Positions 36,528 through 46,260 of a DNA stretch of 64,000 bases are shown here, in pieces. The notes under the pieces are model-generated. The model saw only the letters and a program-made list of their open reading frames with translations, was not told the origin of the DNA and did not search any database. Location of the stretch: the NCBI GenBank assembly GCA_902406105.1, contig CABPCP010000004.1, forward strand, positions 9,843 to 73,842. The letters are read 5' to 3'. Origin of the DNA: an uncultured Mordavella sp. (GTDB lineage Bacteria; Bacillota; Clostridia; Lachnospirales; Lachnospiraceae). The position numbers were made by a program, and so were the translations under genes. Numbering within the stretch: the first letter of the stretch is position 1; each line of letters opens with the position of its first letter.

Positions 36528-37871
36528 TTATACGCCGGTTCCATCAAAGATTTCAACCCTGGAATTATCCTCTAAAAGCCGCAAGTATTCTGCTTTGGTA
36601 TATACTGGCCGGTATTCTTCTATTACCCTTTTCGCCTCCTTCGCATCTCCATACAGCAGATCGATCAGGGTGAGCGCCAGCATCTTAGCTGGCTGCAGAT
36701 AAGCTTTCACCGGATCTCCCATTCGGTAATCCTTCGAATGAAGCCCTCCGGTGATCCCTTCCGTCCAGATATGCATACACGGCTTCATCTGGGAGAGATC
36801 CCCCAGGTCTGTGGACCCGGCTGTCTTATATTCTTCCACAAAGGAATCCTCCTTCGCGCCGCCATACTGGATCATATTCTTCCGATACAGCGCCGACAGG
36901 TTCCTGTCTGTCTGCATGGGCAGATATCCCATCCGGTTCTGGATCTCCACACTTCCTCCCAGCGCCAAAGCTCCCGCTTTTAACGCCCGGTCTACCTTCG
37001 CCGATGCGTCTAAGATCGCTTCCACAGTAAATGCCCGGACCATGATCTGCATACCGGCCACGGAGGGCACCACGTTTACCAGCTCCCCTCCTTCTGTGAG
37101 TACGGCGCTGACTCTTACCTTATCTTCATCCCGGAAGGTTTCCCGGACGGCATTGATATTATTCAGAGCAAGCTGCGCCATACCAAGGGCATTGATCCCT
37201 TCATGAGGAGCGAATCCCGCATGGGCCGCTCTTCCTATAAAACGAACCGTCTTTGTCATAAAGCCGTTGCAGTCCGTATCAACAGTACACCGCTTTCCTT
37301 CCGGCATCTCCATCATATGGCACTGCAGGAAAAGATCGGTATCATCTAGTTTTCCGCGTCTTACAAGCTCCTGTTTTCCTCCGAAAAATCGAATCTCTCC
37401 CTGACGGATCAGGTTGTTCCGGTAATCATAATCCACACATTCCTCCGCCGGCACTGCCAGGAAATCCACGCTGCCCCCCAGTTCCTCCAGGGCTCCGGAC
37501 TCCTTTAGCCCAAGCGCGCAGCCATAGAGGTTTGCGATCTGTACGTTATGGCCGCAGGCGTGGACGTTTCCTCCATTCTGGCTGTCTGGATGATCCGCGC
37601 ACATAATACAGTCTAATTCTCCGATCACTCCTGCCTTAGGGCCGTCCTTTTTCCCCAATGTCGCGCGGCAGCCAGTGTACGCCAGGTTTTTCTCCACCTC
37701 GAACCCGGCCTGTTCAAATGCTTCCTCCACCTTCTTCTGGGTCTGGAATTCTTTGTATCCAAGTTCTGGAGTTTTGTAGATCTCCCGCCCCAGGTTAATG
37801 ATCTTCTCTTGATTCGCCTCGATCGCATCCAGACATTTTTGTTTCAATTCCCGCAATTCCATCTTCGGCAT
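36528..37871 (-). CDS. M20 family amidohydrolase (AbgB-like)
   Basis: A 447-residue M20D-like metallohydrolase. Motifs are GELDCIMCADHP, HACGHNVQIANLYG, VPAEECVDY and the dimerisation region GRAAHAGFAPHEGINALGMA. Relatives hydrolyse N-acyl or p-aminobenzoyl-glutamate amides; the true substrate is unknown. It starts 6 bp after the second M20 gene with AGGAGCGG upstream and is the last gene of the four-gene operon. Confidence 0.88.
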   Translation of the reverse strand: MPKMELRELKQKCLDAIEANQEKIINLGREIYKTPELGYKEFQTQKKVEEAFEQAGFEVEKNLAYTGCRATLGKKDGPKAGVIGELDCIMCADHPDSQNGGNVHACGHNVQIANLYGCALGLKESGALEELGGSVDFLAVPAEECVDYDYRNNLIRQGEIRFFGGKQELVRRGKLDDTDLFLQCHMMEMPEGKRCTVDTDCNGFMTKTVRFIGRAAHAGFAPHEGINALGMAQLALNNINAVRETFRDEDKVRVSAVLTEGGELVNVVPSVAGMQIMVRAFTVEAILDASAKVDRALKAGALALGGSVEIQNRMGYLPMQTDRNLSALYRKNMIQYGGAKEDSFVEEYKTAGSTDLGDLSQMKPCMHIWTEGITGGLHSKDYRMGDPVKAYLQPAKMLALTLIDLLYGDAKEAKRVIEEYRPVYTKAEYLRLLEDNSRVEIFDGTGV

Positions 37872-37877
37872 CCGCTC

Positions 37878-38987
37878 CTATTCTCCGTCCATCATTTTGC
37901 GCATTACTTTTGCCGCTTTCCACACTTCATTGATATCCAGGGATTCTTCTACTGTGTGGACATCTCTCATACCAAGCCCCAGGATCACACTGCGGTATCC
38001 ATGGCCGGCCAGCACATTGGCATCGCTTCCCCCGCCGATCACCATCAGATCCGGCTTGATCCCTTCCGCTTCCATGGCCTTGACCGTCTCTTTTACCAGG
38101 TCACACTCCAGATCCAGGGACAGTGTCGGGTAAGCCGGCTCATGGATAAATTCACAAGAAGCGCCATACATCTTCGCCGCATCCTCACAGCATTTCTCCA
38201 TATGAGCCACTTCCGCCGCCAGTTTGTCCATACTATGAGACCGGATCTCCGCGGTAAGGGCCACCTCATCTGTCACAATATTCGTAGCCGAACCGCCTTC
38301 GATCTTACCGATGTTAGACGTTGTCTCCTGATCGATCCTGCCGATATGCATGTTTCCGATCGCCTCCGCGGCTACTTTAATAGCATTGATGCCTTTCTCC
38401 GGCTCGATCCCAGCATGAGCTTTTTTCCCGTGGAAGATGATGCGGATCGCCTCCATGCCGGGCGCCTTATAGGCGATCACTCCAGTATCTCCTGTAGCGT
38501 CCGCGATCACAAGGTCTTTACAGGCAAGGATACTAAGATCCATATGTTTCGTCCCCATCATACTGATTTCTTCCGACGCGGTAAATACCAGATAAATATC
38601 CCTATGCTCGGCGCCCGTTTCCAGAATGTCTTCCACAGCTTCTAAGATTGCTGTGATCCCGGACTTGTCATCTCCGCCAAGGGTAGTCGTTCCGTCTGTG
38701 CGGATAATGTCCCCTTCCTGGATAGCCTTTACGTCTCTGCAAGGCTCGATCTGATCCATGTGCGCCGCAAATCCAAGCGGAATCCCCTTCTTCGTTCCCG
38801 GAATGTATGCAACAATATTCCGCCCGTTTCCTCCATAGGCTTCTCCTGCCCGGTCTGACTGAAAGGAAATACCCCTCTCTGCCAGATACTTCTCGATCCA
38901 GTCCGCCATCTCTTTTTCCCCCTTGGATGGACTGTAGACCCGGATCATCTCCAGGAAACGTTCGGTAAGCCTCTCTTTTGATACCAT
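37878..38987 (-). CDS. M20 family peptidase (PepT-like)
   Basis: A 369-residue M20 peptidase from the ATG at 38987 (MVSKERLTERFLEMIRVYSP, with GGAGGAA upstream; the frame is open to 39023). Zinc-site motifs are GFAAHMDQI, LGGDDKSGITAIL, FTASEEISMMG and ADATGD; GKKAHAGIEPEKGINAI belongs to the lid domain. Closest in pattern to PepT-like tripeptidases. It starts 4 bp after the upstream membrane protein, so uptake and peptide cleavage are probably linked. Confidence 0.9.
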   Translation of the reverse strand: MVSKERLTERFLEMIRVYSPSKGEKEMADWIEKYLAERGISFQSDRAGEAYGGNGRNIVAYIPGTKKGIPLGFAAHMDQIEPCRDVKAIQEGDIIRTDGTTTLGGDDKSGITAILEAVEDILETGAEHRDIYLVFTASEEISMMGTKHMDLSILACKDLVIADATGDTGVIAYKAPGMEAIRIIFHGKKAHAGIEPEKGINAIKVAAEAIGNMHIGRIDQETTSNIGKIEGGSATNIVTDEVALTAEIRSHSMDKLAAEVAHMEKCCEDAAKMYGASCEFIHEPAYPTLSLDLECDLVKETVKAMEAEGIKPDLMVIGGGSDANVLAGHGYRSVILGLGMRDVHTVEESLDINEVWKAAKVMRKMMDGE

Positions 38988-38991
38988 AGAA

Positions 38992-39702
38992 TTATTCCTC
39001 CTTCTCCTCTGGACCGTCCGCAAGTTCTTTCCTGTAGATCATGCGTCCCGCAAAAATGGAACCAAATACAGCCACCAGAATCACAGCATAGGACGGGGTC
39101 CCCGGCAGGAAGGACAGGAAGCCGTTCTGCAGAAGCCAGTTCATGCCAAACGCGATGATCACTGCCACTCCCGCAAGCTTAGGCCTGGAGATCGCGAACT
39201 GTCCGAATACCGCTCCGTAGAGGGCAGGCAGAAGGAAATTAAGCGCTCCTTTCAATCCTTCCGGCATTGCGTTGATGATCACATTTCCGCCAACAGCTCC
39301 GATGGTCAGGATCGCGATATTCACAATGATCGAAACAGCGATACCAATAGTAGAGATGATGGACCCTTTCTCTGTTCCCATCTCTACTTCTGCCGCTTCC
39401 TGAGCAACAGAAGAACATGGCACACGCATATTGGACGTATTTCCGGAAAGGAACGTCAGGTAAGTACCTGGGATTCCGAGAATCGGGAAATAAGAAATCG
39501 GCTCTACAATGTAAAACGCTCCGCTGACGCTGATCTGGGAGATCGTTCCGGCAATGATAGCTGAAACCGGCGGCATATACCCATAGATAACAGATATAAC
39601 GATAGCCGGGAGAAAACAGGTGACAATCCCAAGCAGCATCGTGATCTTGCCCCATTTGATGATGCTGGGCATATATGTGGTTGAATAATACTGACTGTTC
39701 AT
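38992..39702 (-). CDS. Integral membrane protein, partner of DUF5058
   Basis: A 236-residue protein with about six hydrophobic spans, for example ITMLLGIVTCFLPAIVISVIYGY and GSIISTIGIAVSIIVNIAILTIG. A conserved-looking segment FPILGIPGTYLTFLSGNTSNMRVPC sits between spans. I do not know a named family. It follows the DUF5058 gene after 33 bp and precedes two M20 peptidases, so the pair may form a carrier for peptides or acyl-amino acids (inference). Confidence 0.7.
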   Translation of the reverse strand: MNSQYYSTTYMPSIIKWGKITMLLGIVTCFLPAIVISVIYGYMPPVSAIIAGTISQISVSGAFYIVEPISYFPILGIPGTYLTFLSGNTSNMRVPCSSVAQEAAEVEMGTEKGSIISTIGIAVSIIVNIAILTIGAVGGNVIINAMPEGLKGALNFLLPALYGAVFGQFAISRPKLAGVAVIIAFGMNWLLQNGFLSFLPGTPSYAVILVAVFGSIFAGRMIYRKELADGPEEKEE

Positions 39703-39735
39703 TTTTCTTCCTCCTATTTCTATCCTCAGATGTGA

Positions 39736-40470
39736 TTAACCCTGCAGGCTCCAGATATACCCGATAAACATTCCGGTAAACATGGAGATCGCGAATGCCC
39801 ACTCTCTCAACCAGGTGATCTTCTTATCTTTCGCCAGTTTCGTAAGTATCATCATTAAGATGCATCCGATGATCGTAGCAATGGCCGGAGCGCCTCCAAA
39901 TTCAAATCCGCCCTCGGCATTGAAGAAATTGCCGCTTGCCAGGTTGGCGAAAGCTCCCAGCATAGCTCCCGCTGAGATGATCGGAACCATCTTAGCATTT
40001 CCTTTTGACATGATATGGTTTACTTTGTCCATCTTATCTGTAAAGATCAAGGTAAAGATCAGCCAGCCCAAGGACCCGCAGATCATAACCCAAACTCCGC
40101 AGGCAAAAGCTGTAGGATTCAGGTTTTCCAGCGTTGTCCCCATAGCCTGGGCACCAAATCCGGCCGCCATCGCCTCATAGTTGACGGAACCAATAAATGA
40201 CAGACGCATCCAGGATACCGGCGCTCCCATAGAAACGATCAGTGAGATCATGGTTACCAGGATCACGACGGATGGTCCTATCGATGAAATAGCGCTGCTT
40301 TTGATCGCCATATTGACTTGTTCTTTAGTAAGCCCCGCCTCTTTCGCTGCTGTCAGCGATTTTTTGAAAAAAAGCACCGACTGGAATACTACGATCCCGA
40401 CGGCAATTGCTGCACCCAGCCACATCAGCGGACTGTTGGCAAGATCCATGTAGTTTACATTCTCCTTCAT
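39736..40470 (-). CDS. DUF5058 family membrane protein
   Basis: A 244-residue protein with six or so hydrophobic spans: SPLMWLGAAIAVGIVVFQSVLFF near the N-terminus, then SSAISSIGPSVVILVTMISLI. The middle segment SFIGSVNYEAMAAGFGAQAMG fits the DUF5058 family as I know it. Function unproved. It is first in a four-gene operon behind a strong promoter and a perfect palindrome. Confidence 0.75.
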   Translation of the reverse strand: MKENVNYMDLANSPLMWLGAAIAVGIVVFQSVLFFKKSLTAAKEAGLTKEQVNMAIKSSAISSIGPSVVILVTMISLIVSMGAPVSWMRLSFIGSVNYEAMAAGFGAQAMGTTLENLNPTAFACGVWVMICGSLGWLIFTLIFTDKMDKVNHIMSKGNAKMVPIISAGAMLGAFANLASGNFFNAEGGFEFGGAPAIATIIGCILMMILTKLAKDKKITWLREWAFAISMFTGMFIGYIWSLQG

Positions 40471-40495
40471 GAAAGTAAATCTCCTTCCTTTTTGT

Positions 40496-40513
40496 TTAGG
40501 GACATGTCCCTAA
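40496..40513. promoter_or_regulatory. 18-bp perfect palindrome, operator candidate
   Basis: TTAGGGACATGTCCCTAA, perfect on both strands. It starts about 8 bp after the predicted start of transcription of the DUF5058 operon, a typical repressor position. A half-like ATATGTCC follows at 40513-40520. Confidence 0.65.
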
Positions 40514-40527
40514 TATGTCCTTTATAA

Positions 40528-40556
40528 AGAATACTCCAGCAAGAAAGGAATGTCAA
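40528..40556 (-). promoter_or_regulatory. DUF5058 operon promoter
   Basis: Minus strand TTGACA (40551-40556), 17-bp spacer, TATTCT (40528-40533). The ribosome site AAAGGAAGGAG lies before the ATG at 40470. Confidence 0.7.
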
Positions 40557-40624
40557 TTCCCTGATTTCTTAAATTGTTCACAATTTTTCTTTCTATATTT
40601 TGTCTATTATTGACAAACTATTAG

Positions 40625-40652
40625 CGGCAGGAAGAAATATCTTCCTGCCGCC
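40625..40652 (-). terminator. Hairpin after GPH symporter operon
   Basis: A 12-bp perfect stem (GCGGCAGGAAGA / TCTTCCTGCCGC) with a 4-base loop, 25 bp after the symporter stop. The T-run behind it is poor (TAATAGTTTGTC), so it may stabilise the 3' end instead of terminating sharply. Confidence 0.6.
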
Positions 40653-40676
40653 AGTGTTAACGGGAATTATACACTT

Positions 40677-42089
40677 TTATAAGATCTTCTCAAACGCCGC
40701 GGTTGAGTATTCTTCCCCTGCGTCTTTTAATTTCTTAGCTTCCTGCATAGCCCGGAAACGCTCTCTCGTAATCGGGTACAAGTAGACCACAAAGGCGCAC
40801 AGCAGCATCAAAATCCCCGGGATAATAGAAGACATACTTTCGACCGCGTTTTTCGCGCTTTCCGGCTGCGCGGCCAATTCAGCATTATAACCGTTGATCT
40901 CCAGAATAATTCCTACTACCTGCAGAGCCGTGGCCTTTCCTAATTTGATAAAGAAGGAAAAGTAAGAAATCATAACGCCTGTCAGCATCTCTCCGCTCTT
41001 AAACTCGTAAACTTCACAGGTATCATACAAAAGATTGTAGCTTAACACCAGGAAACTGATGATTCCAAAGTGAGCCATCGAGAACTGCACCGCCTGCATG
41101 GCAATACTGGAAAATCCGATCACTTTAAACAGGCACAGCGCCACGCCCGCAATGGACATAAATACGATAAATACCCATTTCTTGTCGTATTTGACCGCCA
41201 GTTTTCCGATCAGCAGCGATAATATGATCCCTACGATCGTTCCAGTGGTATAGACGATCGAGGTCTGAGCTTCCGTCGCCCCTACCACTACCAGCGCGTT
41301 GTACACCACTGTTGCGTTGCAGGTATTGAACGCAAAGTAGAATAAGAAGGAGGCCAGGATGATCAGGATATACGGTTTGTAGACCAGCACTTTTCCAAGG
41401 TTCTTGAAGAACGGCGCGCTCTTATCCTGGGGTTTATACCGGATCTCCCAGCCTCTTGTGGATCTCCATGTGATCAGGATCGCCGCCGCCGCGATGATCC
41501 CCAGCGTCAGAGCCGCCATCATCCAGGCTCTCTTCTCCGACATTCCCCGGTTTTCAAAAGCCGTAACCAAAAGGAGGGGAAGGGCATTGGCAAATAAAAG
41601 CCCAAACGTACCAAATACCTGTCTGATCGAAGACGCCCTTGTTTTCTCATCGTTATTGGTGGTAAGCTCCGACCCCAGAGAAAGATATGGAATGTTAAAT
41701 AATGTATAAGCCGTCCAGTAGAAAATCGTCATGATGATAAAGTAAGCGGCCTTTGCCCCCGCTGACAGATCTACCGCCGTAAACAGCAGCATGGTAAAGA
41801 CTACGATCGGCCCTGCCGCGATCAGAAGGAACGGCCTTCTTCTTCCTGCTTTCAGGCCGCACCGGTCCGACATCGTCCCAATGATCGGATCGCTGATGGC
41901 ATCCCAGATCACACCGATGAACACGATCGTTCCGGCCAAAGCGGGACGTATCCCGGCAATATTTGTCAAAAAGAAGATCAAAAACGCTCCCACGAATTCT
42001 GTGATGATGGTATCTCCCAGATTCGCGATTCCGAAACCTACCTTTACTTTCATCGGAAGTCTTCGATCATATTTTTCTAAATTTTCCAT
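40677..42089 (-). CDS. GPH-family cation symporter (MFS)
   Basis: A 470-residue, 12-span transporter. The N-terminus (KVGFGIANLGDTIITEFVGAFLIFFLTNIAGIRPALAGTI, then WDAISDPIIGTMSDRCGLKAGRRRPFLL) is diagnostic of the glycoside-pentoside-hexuronide:cation symporter group. These import sugars or related compounds with Na+ or H+, but the substrate here is probably set by the operon. It is the last gene after the split glycine dehydrogenase and NAD-kinase-like genes. Confidence 0.88.
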   Translation of the reverse strand: MENLEKYDRRLPMKVKVGFGIANLGDTIITEFVGAFLIFFLTNIAGIRPALAGTIVFIGVIWDAISDPIIGTMSDRCGLKAGRRRPFLLIAAGPIVVFTMLLFTAVDLSAGAKAAYFIIMTIFYWTAYTLFNIPYLSLGSELTTNNDEKTRASSIRQVFGTFGLLFANALPLLLVTAFENRGMSEKRAWMMAALTLGIIAAAAILITWRSTRGWEIRYKPQDKSAPFFKNLGKVLVYKPYILIILASFLFYFAFNTCNATVVYNALVVVGATEAQTSIVYTTGTIVGIILSLLIGKLAVKYDKKWVFIVFMSIAGVALCLFKVIGFSSIAMQAVQFSMAHFGIISFLVLSYNLLYDTCEVYEFKSGEMLTGVMISYFSFFIKLGKATALQVVGIILEINGYNAELAAQPESAKNAVESMSSIIPGILMLLCAFVVYLYPITRERFRAMQEAKKLKDAGEEYSTAAFEKIL

Positions 42090-42106
42090 ATCAACACCTC
42101 TTTCCT

Positions 42107-43219
42107 TTAGGGCTCGATCCGGTACATCATACTGTCCTGGTATCCGGTGATAATCCGCACATACCCGGCCAGCTCCTGATCCAGATCTGTATCGCCAGTA
42201 TCTACCGTAAGCCTGCCTGACCCAATGTTCAAAAGTTTACTTTTGGTCGCCAGGATGATGCAGTGATCTTTACCGATGGTTCTTAAGATTCTCGGACTGA
42301 TCTGCTGATTTCCCCTCCCAAACAGATGCCCCTGTCCTCCAATGACGGTCAGCACCAGGAATACTTCCCCCTGCTGCGTCAATTCATAAATATCTTTTTC
42401 CACTGCATCTGCCTTTATCAAGACCCCATCTTTTACAATATCCATTCCCAGCAGTGTATGGGGCAGGCCCAGTTTCTCCATCACTGGCCGGGTCGTGGTT
42501 CCAGGGCCGATCACATAATAAGCGTCCGGTTTCATTCCCGCCGCCACCTCCGCGGCCATTCCCATTGTGTTGTCTTTCTCCGAATAGCCTCCGCTTTTCA
42601 CGCTTTGCATATAACGGTGCAGCATTGGGATTTTCATATAACCATACAGTTTTGCCTGTACCCTTCCGTTCCGGAAAGCTTCTTCATCAATATCCATAAC
42701 TTCTGCTTCCTCAAACCGGTTTTTACTCTCATTGCAAAAATATGTCAGGGCTTCCCCCGCATTTCCGGCATTGTATGCATATACGGCAGAATGGATCTTG
42801 ACTCCGGCCGGGATCCCTATGACTGGAAGTTCCATCTCCACAGCTTCGCAGACATTTCTGGCCGTTCCGTCGCCGCCGGCAAACAAAAGAAGATCTGCCC
42901 CCTCTTCCAGGATCTCTCTTGCGATCCGAATGGTATCTTCCGCCGTCGTCTCTCCGTCTGCCAGTGTCCCAATCACATGATATGAGAAGGCTGTCTTCTT
43001 TAGAACCTCTTCCCCCATGATTCCCGGCGCTGTCAGAAAGGTCACCTTCTCTTCCAGCCCAGAGGCTTTCTCCAAAGCGTGCAGGGCTCTGACAGCAGCT
43101 TCTGGAACTGCTCCCAGACTCCTTGCTTTCTTCTGTATCTCTGCTCCGTCGCTCCCTTTTAAGCCTACCCGGCCGCCGATACCGGCGACCGGATTGACCA
43201 GGAATCCAATTTGTTTCAT
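42107..43219 (-). CDS. ATP-NAD kinase family protein
   Basis: A 370-residue protein of the NAD kinase/diacylglycerol kinase-like fold. FLVNPVAGIGGRVGLKGSDG at the start and LLLFAGGDGTARNVCEAV (GGDGT motif) are characteristic, with GIPAGVKIHSAVYA following. Such AcoX/NadK-like proteins occur in amino acid or acetoin catabolic clusters; the phosphoryl acceptor is unproved. I choose the ATG at 43219 (MKQIGFLVNP) with AGAGGGAAAG upstream. It follows gcvPB by 22 bp. Confidence 0.85.
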   Translation of the reverse strand: MKQIGFLVNPVAGIGGRVGLKGSDGAEIQKKARSLGAVPEAAVRALHALEKASGLEEKVTFLTAPGIMGEEVLKKTAFSYHVIGTLADGETTAEDTIRIAREILEEGADLLLFAGGDGTARNVCEAVEMELPVIGIPAGVKIHSAVYAYNAGNAGEALTYFCNESKNRFEEAEVMDIDEEAFRNGRVQAKLYGYMKIPMLHRYMQSVKSGGYSEKDNTMGMAAEVAAGMKPDAYYVIGPGTTTRPVMEKLGLPHTLLGMDIVKDGVLIKADAVEKDIYELTQQGEVFLVLTVIGGQGHLFGRGNQQISPRILRTIGKDHCIILATKSKLLNIGSGRLTVDTGDTDLDQELAGYVRIITGYQDSMMYRIEP

Positions 43220-43241
43220 ATGCTTTCCCTCTTTAGATCCT

Positions 43242-44819
43242 TTACGCATCCTTCATAGTTCCGGCTTTGATCCTCTTCTGCCACTGACGCCAGGTCACGG
43301 CAATCTTATCAAAATCATTGACTTCTTCATCCAGGAGCGCATGGATCGGCGCGTTATGGGGCGCCGTCCGGATGATCTCCGGCTCTTCGTAACATTCTCT
43401 GGAAATCTCCGTCAGAATGGCTATATATTCATCTAGGTCATCCTTGCTGTAGGACTCCGTAGGTTCCAGTGTAAATGGTTCCGGCACGATATGAGGATGG
43501 TGGGACTGCCAGTAGTGCTGCATTCCAAAATCCACCAGCCGTTTTGTCACATCCACCGTTCCAAATCCGGTATCTTCTTTCAATTTGTTCCAACTGTACC
43601 TGCACTGTTCGATCCTGCGTTTCCCAGGGGCATAATACATCTGCACTCCCCGGATCTGGCTGACCTTCTTCATCAGGTACTGGTTATTCAGGACAGAACA
43701 GATCGCGGCTTCCCGGATACCCTCGGCTCCCATCTGCTTGATCCACATATAAGTCCTCATGACTACATGCACATTCCCCATGAAGCTCCTTACCTTCCCG
43801 ATGCTCTCCGGGCAGTCGTAATCCAGATAATATTTGCTTCCATCATACTCTACCCGCGGAACCGGCAGGAACGGTTTCAAAAACTCTCTTACGCCCAAAG
43901 CTCCGCACCCCGGTCCCATGCCGCCGTGCGGAGATGAGAAAGTCTTGTGGAGGTTATAATGGATCAAGTCAAATCCTACCTCTCTGGCTCTGGTGATTCC
44001 CATAATACCGTTTACATTAGCCTGGTCGTAATAGCAGAGCGCTCCCACTTCGTGGGCGGCATCCACATATTCTTTGATCCTTGGATTGAAGATTCCTGTA
44101 TCCTCCGGATTGGTAATAAAGATGGCCGCTGTTCTCTCAGAAAGGGCCGCTTTCAATGCTTCCAATTCCGGCACTCCATCTTCGCCCGGCATCAGCGTGA
44201 TCACCTTATATCCCGCTGTGGCAGGCGCTCCCGCATCACAGGGATGAGAGAAGATGGTTGTGATGATCTCGTCTCTCTTTTCATCTCCTCTGGCCTTATG
44301 ATAAGCCCTTACGACACTGGCTCCCTCATAACAGGCCGCGGCGCCGCCGCCCGGATGAAAGTTGAAGGCATCCATACCGGAAATCTCGCACACCATTTCC
44401 TCCGTTTTCTTATAGATTTCCAGAATTCCCTGGATAGTGGAATCGTCCTGCAGAGGATGCACATCCACCAGATTTTCATTTCTGGCCGCCATATGCTCCT
44501 GTACTTTCGGGCTGTATTTCATCGTACAGGTTCCCTGGCTTAAGTCCGGCGTGATATCCGCGCCCAAGACTTCCTGCGTCAGCCGCATGTAATGGCGGTT
44601 GACCCTCATCTGATGTACTTCTGGGAGGTTGGGCAGTTTTTTCCGTTTCATAGAAGCCGGGATCTTGTCGCTTCCTTTTCCAACTTTTTCTATGATCTCT
44701 TCCTCCGGTTTTGGCACCGCAATCCCCCGCTGTCCCGGAACACTCAAGTCAAAAATGATTTCTTCGTCCCACTTTGCCTCGTGGAAACGTCTTAGATATG
44801 TATGATAATCTCTGCGCAT
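43242..44819 (-). CDS. gcvPB: Glycine dehydrogenase (decarboxylating) subunit 2
   Basis: A 525-residue PLP-dependent subunit. Family marks are FDLSVPGQRGIAVP near the start, NFHPGGGAAACYEG, PNPEDTG-like NPEDTGIFNP and the PLP-lysine region HYNLHKTFSSPHGGMGPG. With GcvPA it decarboxylates glycine (or a related amino acid) and loads the methylamine onto GcvH lipoamide. It lies 13 bp after gcvPA. No gcvT or gcvH is seen here, so its partner is encoded elsewhere or the substrate differs. Confidence 0.92.
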   Translation of the reverse strand: MRRDYHTYLRRFHEAKWDEEIIFDLSVPGQRGIAVPKPEEEIIEKVGKGSDKIPASMKRKKLPNLPEVHQMRVNRHYMRLTQEVLGADITPDLSQGTCTMKYSPKVQEHMAARNENLVDVHPLQDDSTIQGILEIYKKTEEMVCEISGMDAFNFHPGGGAAACYEGASVVRAYHKARGDEKRDEIITTIFSHPCDAGAPATAGYKVITLMPGEDGVPELEALKAALSERTAAIFITNPEDTGIFNPRIKEYVDAAHEVGALCYYDQANVNGIMGITRAREVGFDLIHYNLHKTFSSPHGGMGPGCGALGVREFLKPFLPVPRVEYDGSKYYLDYDCPESIGKVRSFMGNVHVVMRTYMWIKQMGAEGIREAAICSVLNNQYLMKKVSQIRGVQMYYAPGKRRIEQCRYSWNKLKEDTGFGTVDVTKRLVDFGMQHYWQSHHPHIVPEPFTLEPTESYSKDDLDEYIAILTEISRECYEEPEIIRTAPHNAPIHALLDEEVNDFDKIAVTWRQWQKRIKAGTMKDA

Positions 44820-44832
44820 AATGTCCTCCTCC

Positions 44833-46239
44833 TTATCCGTTCACCACTTTGAGAAGTGAATCCGCCATATGATCGATCATTTCTTTGGTCACCATCTCTG
44901 TTACACACACCAGGGCACACTCGCCAAGCTCTGGATAATCTTGTGTCAAAGTGACTCCGGAGAAGATCTTCTCTTCCAAAAGACTTTGGCGGATCTCCTC
45001 AGCTGTCTTCCCGGTGCCGCTGTAATCCAGGACAAATTCTTTGAAGAAAGTTCCGGTAAATTTCAGCGCCACTCCTGGAATTTGAGAGAACCGCTGTGCA
45101 GCGTACTGGCTCTTGGTCATGATTGTATCTCCGATCTCTTCCATCCCTTTTGGTCCCATCAGCGCCAGATACACGGCCACCGGAGCAGTCCACAGATTGT
45201 TCTGGGTTCCGGTAAATTCTTTGCCTTTTTCCCGCATCGCGTAATGGGTCCTCTCTGCCAGGACTACCGCATAGCCCACTTCCCCAGGCACAGTCGTCTC
45301 CACCACACCGTCTACCAGCTCTTTGAATTCTACAATATATTTCAGATCATCTTTGCAGGCAATGTAGCCGGCCTGGGCGCCGCCGCAGTGCAGATGGAGA
45401 CCCAGTCCGTGAAGATCTCCCACGCAGATGGTGGCTCCGTAATTCCCTGGTGCTTCCATTACGCCCAAAGTAATGGGATCCGCATAAACGATAAATTCCG
45501 CTCCAGCCGCTGCGGCCATCTCTCCGATCTTTGCTCCCTGGCTTTCAATCACACCCAGATAATTAGGATTCTCGATCAACACTGCCGCAACTGTATCGTC
45601 TAGTTTTGACTCAAGATCAGCAAGATCCATCTCTCCCGTAAACGGGTCATACGCCACTTCCTCAATCACCAGCGCTTTTTCTTCGATTGCAGATTTTACA
45701 TAATTTTGGGCGATCAGCAAATTCTGAGGCGTCATGGTCTTAGGTACTAAGATCTTCTTTCTTCCTGTGATCCGGTTTGCCATACAAAAAGAGGTGGACA
45801 CCGCCTGGCCGCCGCAGTGGCAGGGAACCGTCAGAAAGTCCATTTCTAAAAGTTCTGCCATCATGCTCTGGTACTCGAAGAAGATCTGGTATTTCCCATG
45901 ATCCGCCCAGGTCTCTGCCCCGTAGCAGGTCAGAAGTTCGCCTCTTCCGGCGATCTCATCACATACAGCCGGCACAAAGTGCTGGGCGCATCCTGCTCCC
46001 ATGAAATTGTCGTACTCATTGCAGTTCTTGTTTTTCGCAAGGATCTTCTCCATATGCCGCTTGATCCCAAGTTCATCCCGGATTGGTTCCGGCAGGTTCA
46101 GCAGGCCTTTGACCCGCAGCTCCTCAGGAATTTCTTCATATAGATCCATCACATCCGAGGCGCCCACTTCCCGGAGCATCTCTTCCTGGATTTCCGGCAC
46201 GGAATTCGGTATGTATGGAAACACTGTTTTTTGGCTCAT
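44833..46239 (-). CDS. gcvPA: Glycine dehydrogenase (decarboxylating) subunit 1
   Basis: A 468-residue subunit typical of the split P-protein. It has FPYIPNSVPEIQEEMLREVG at the start, FMGAGCAQHFVPAVCDEIAGRGELLTCY and GGQAVSTSFCMANRITGRKK. It forms a heterodimer with the adjacent GcvPB. It starts 21 bp after an MFS transporter gene whose substrate is likely related. Confidence 0.92.
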   Translation of the reverse strand: MSQKTVFPYIPNSVPEIQEEMLREVGASDVMDLYEEIPEELRVKGLLNLPEPIRDELGIKRHMEKILAKNKNCNEYDNFMGAGCAQHFVPAVCDEIAGRGELLTCYGAETWADHGKYQIFFEYQSMMAELLEMDFLTVPCHCGGQAVSTSFCMANRITGRKKILVPKTMTPQNLLIAQNYVKSAIEEKALVIEEVAYDPFTGEMDLADLESKLDDTVAAVLIENPNYLGVIESQGAKIGEMAAAAGAEFIVYADPITLGVMEAPGNYGATICVGDLHGLGLHLHCGGAQAGYIACKDDLKYIVEFKELVDGVVETTVPGEVGYAVVLAERTHYAMREKGKEFTGTQNNLWTAPVAVYLALMGPKGMEEIGDTIMTKSQYAAQRFSQIPGVALKFTGTFFKEFVLDYSGTGKTAEEIRQSLLEEKIFSGVTLTQDYPELGECALVCVTEMVTKEMIDHMADSLLKVVNG

Positions 46240-46260
46240 ATTTCTTTCCTCCTCTTTCTA

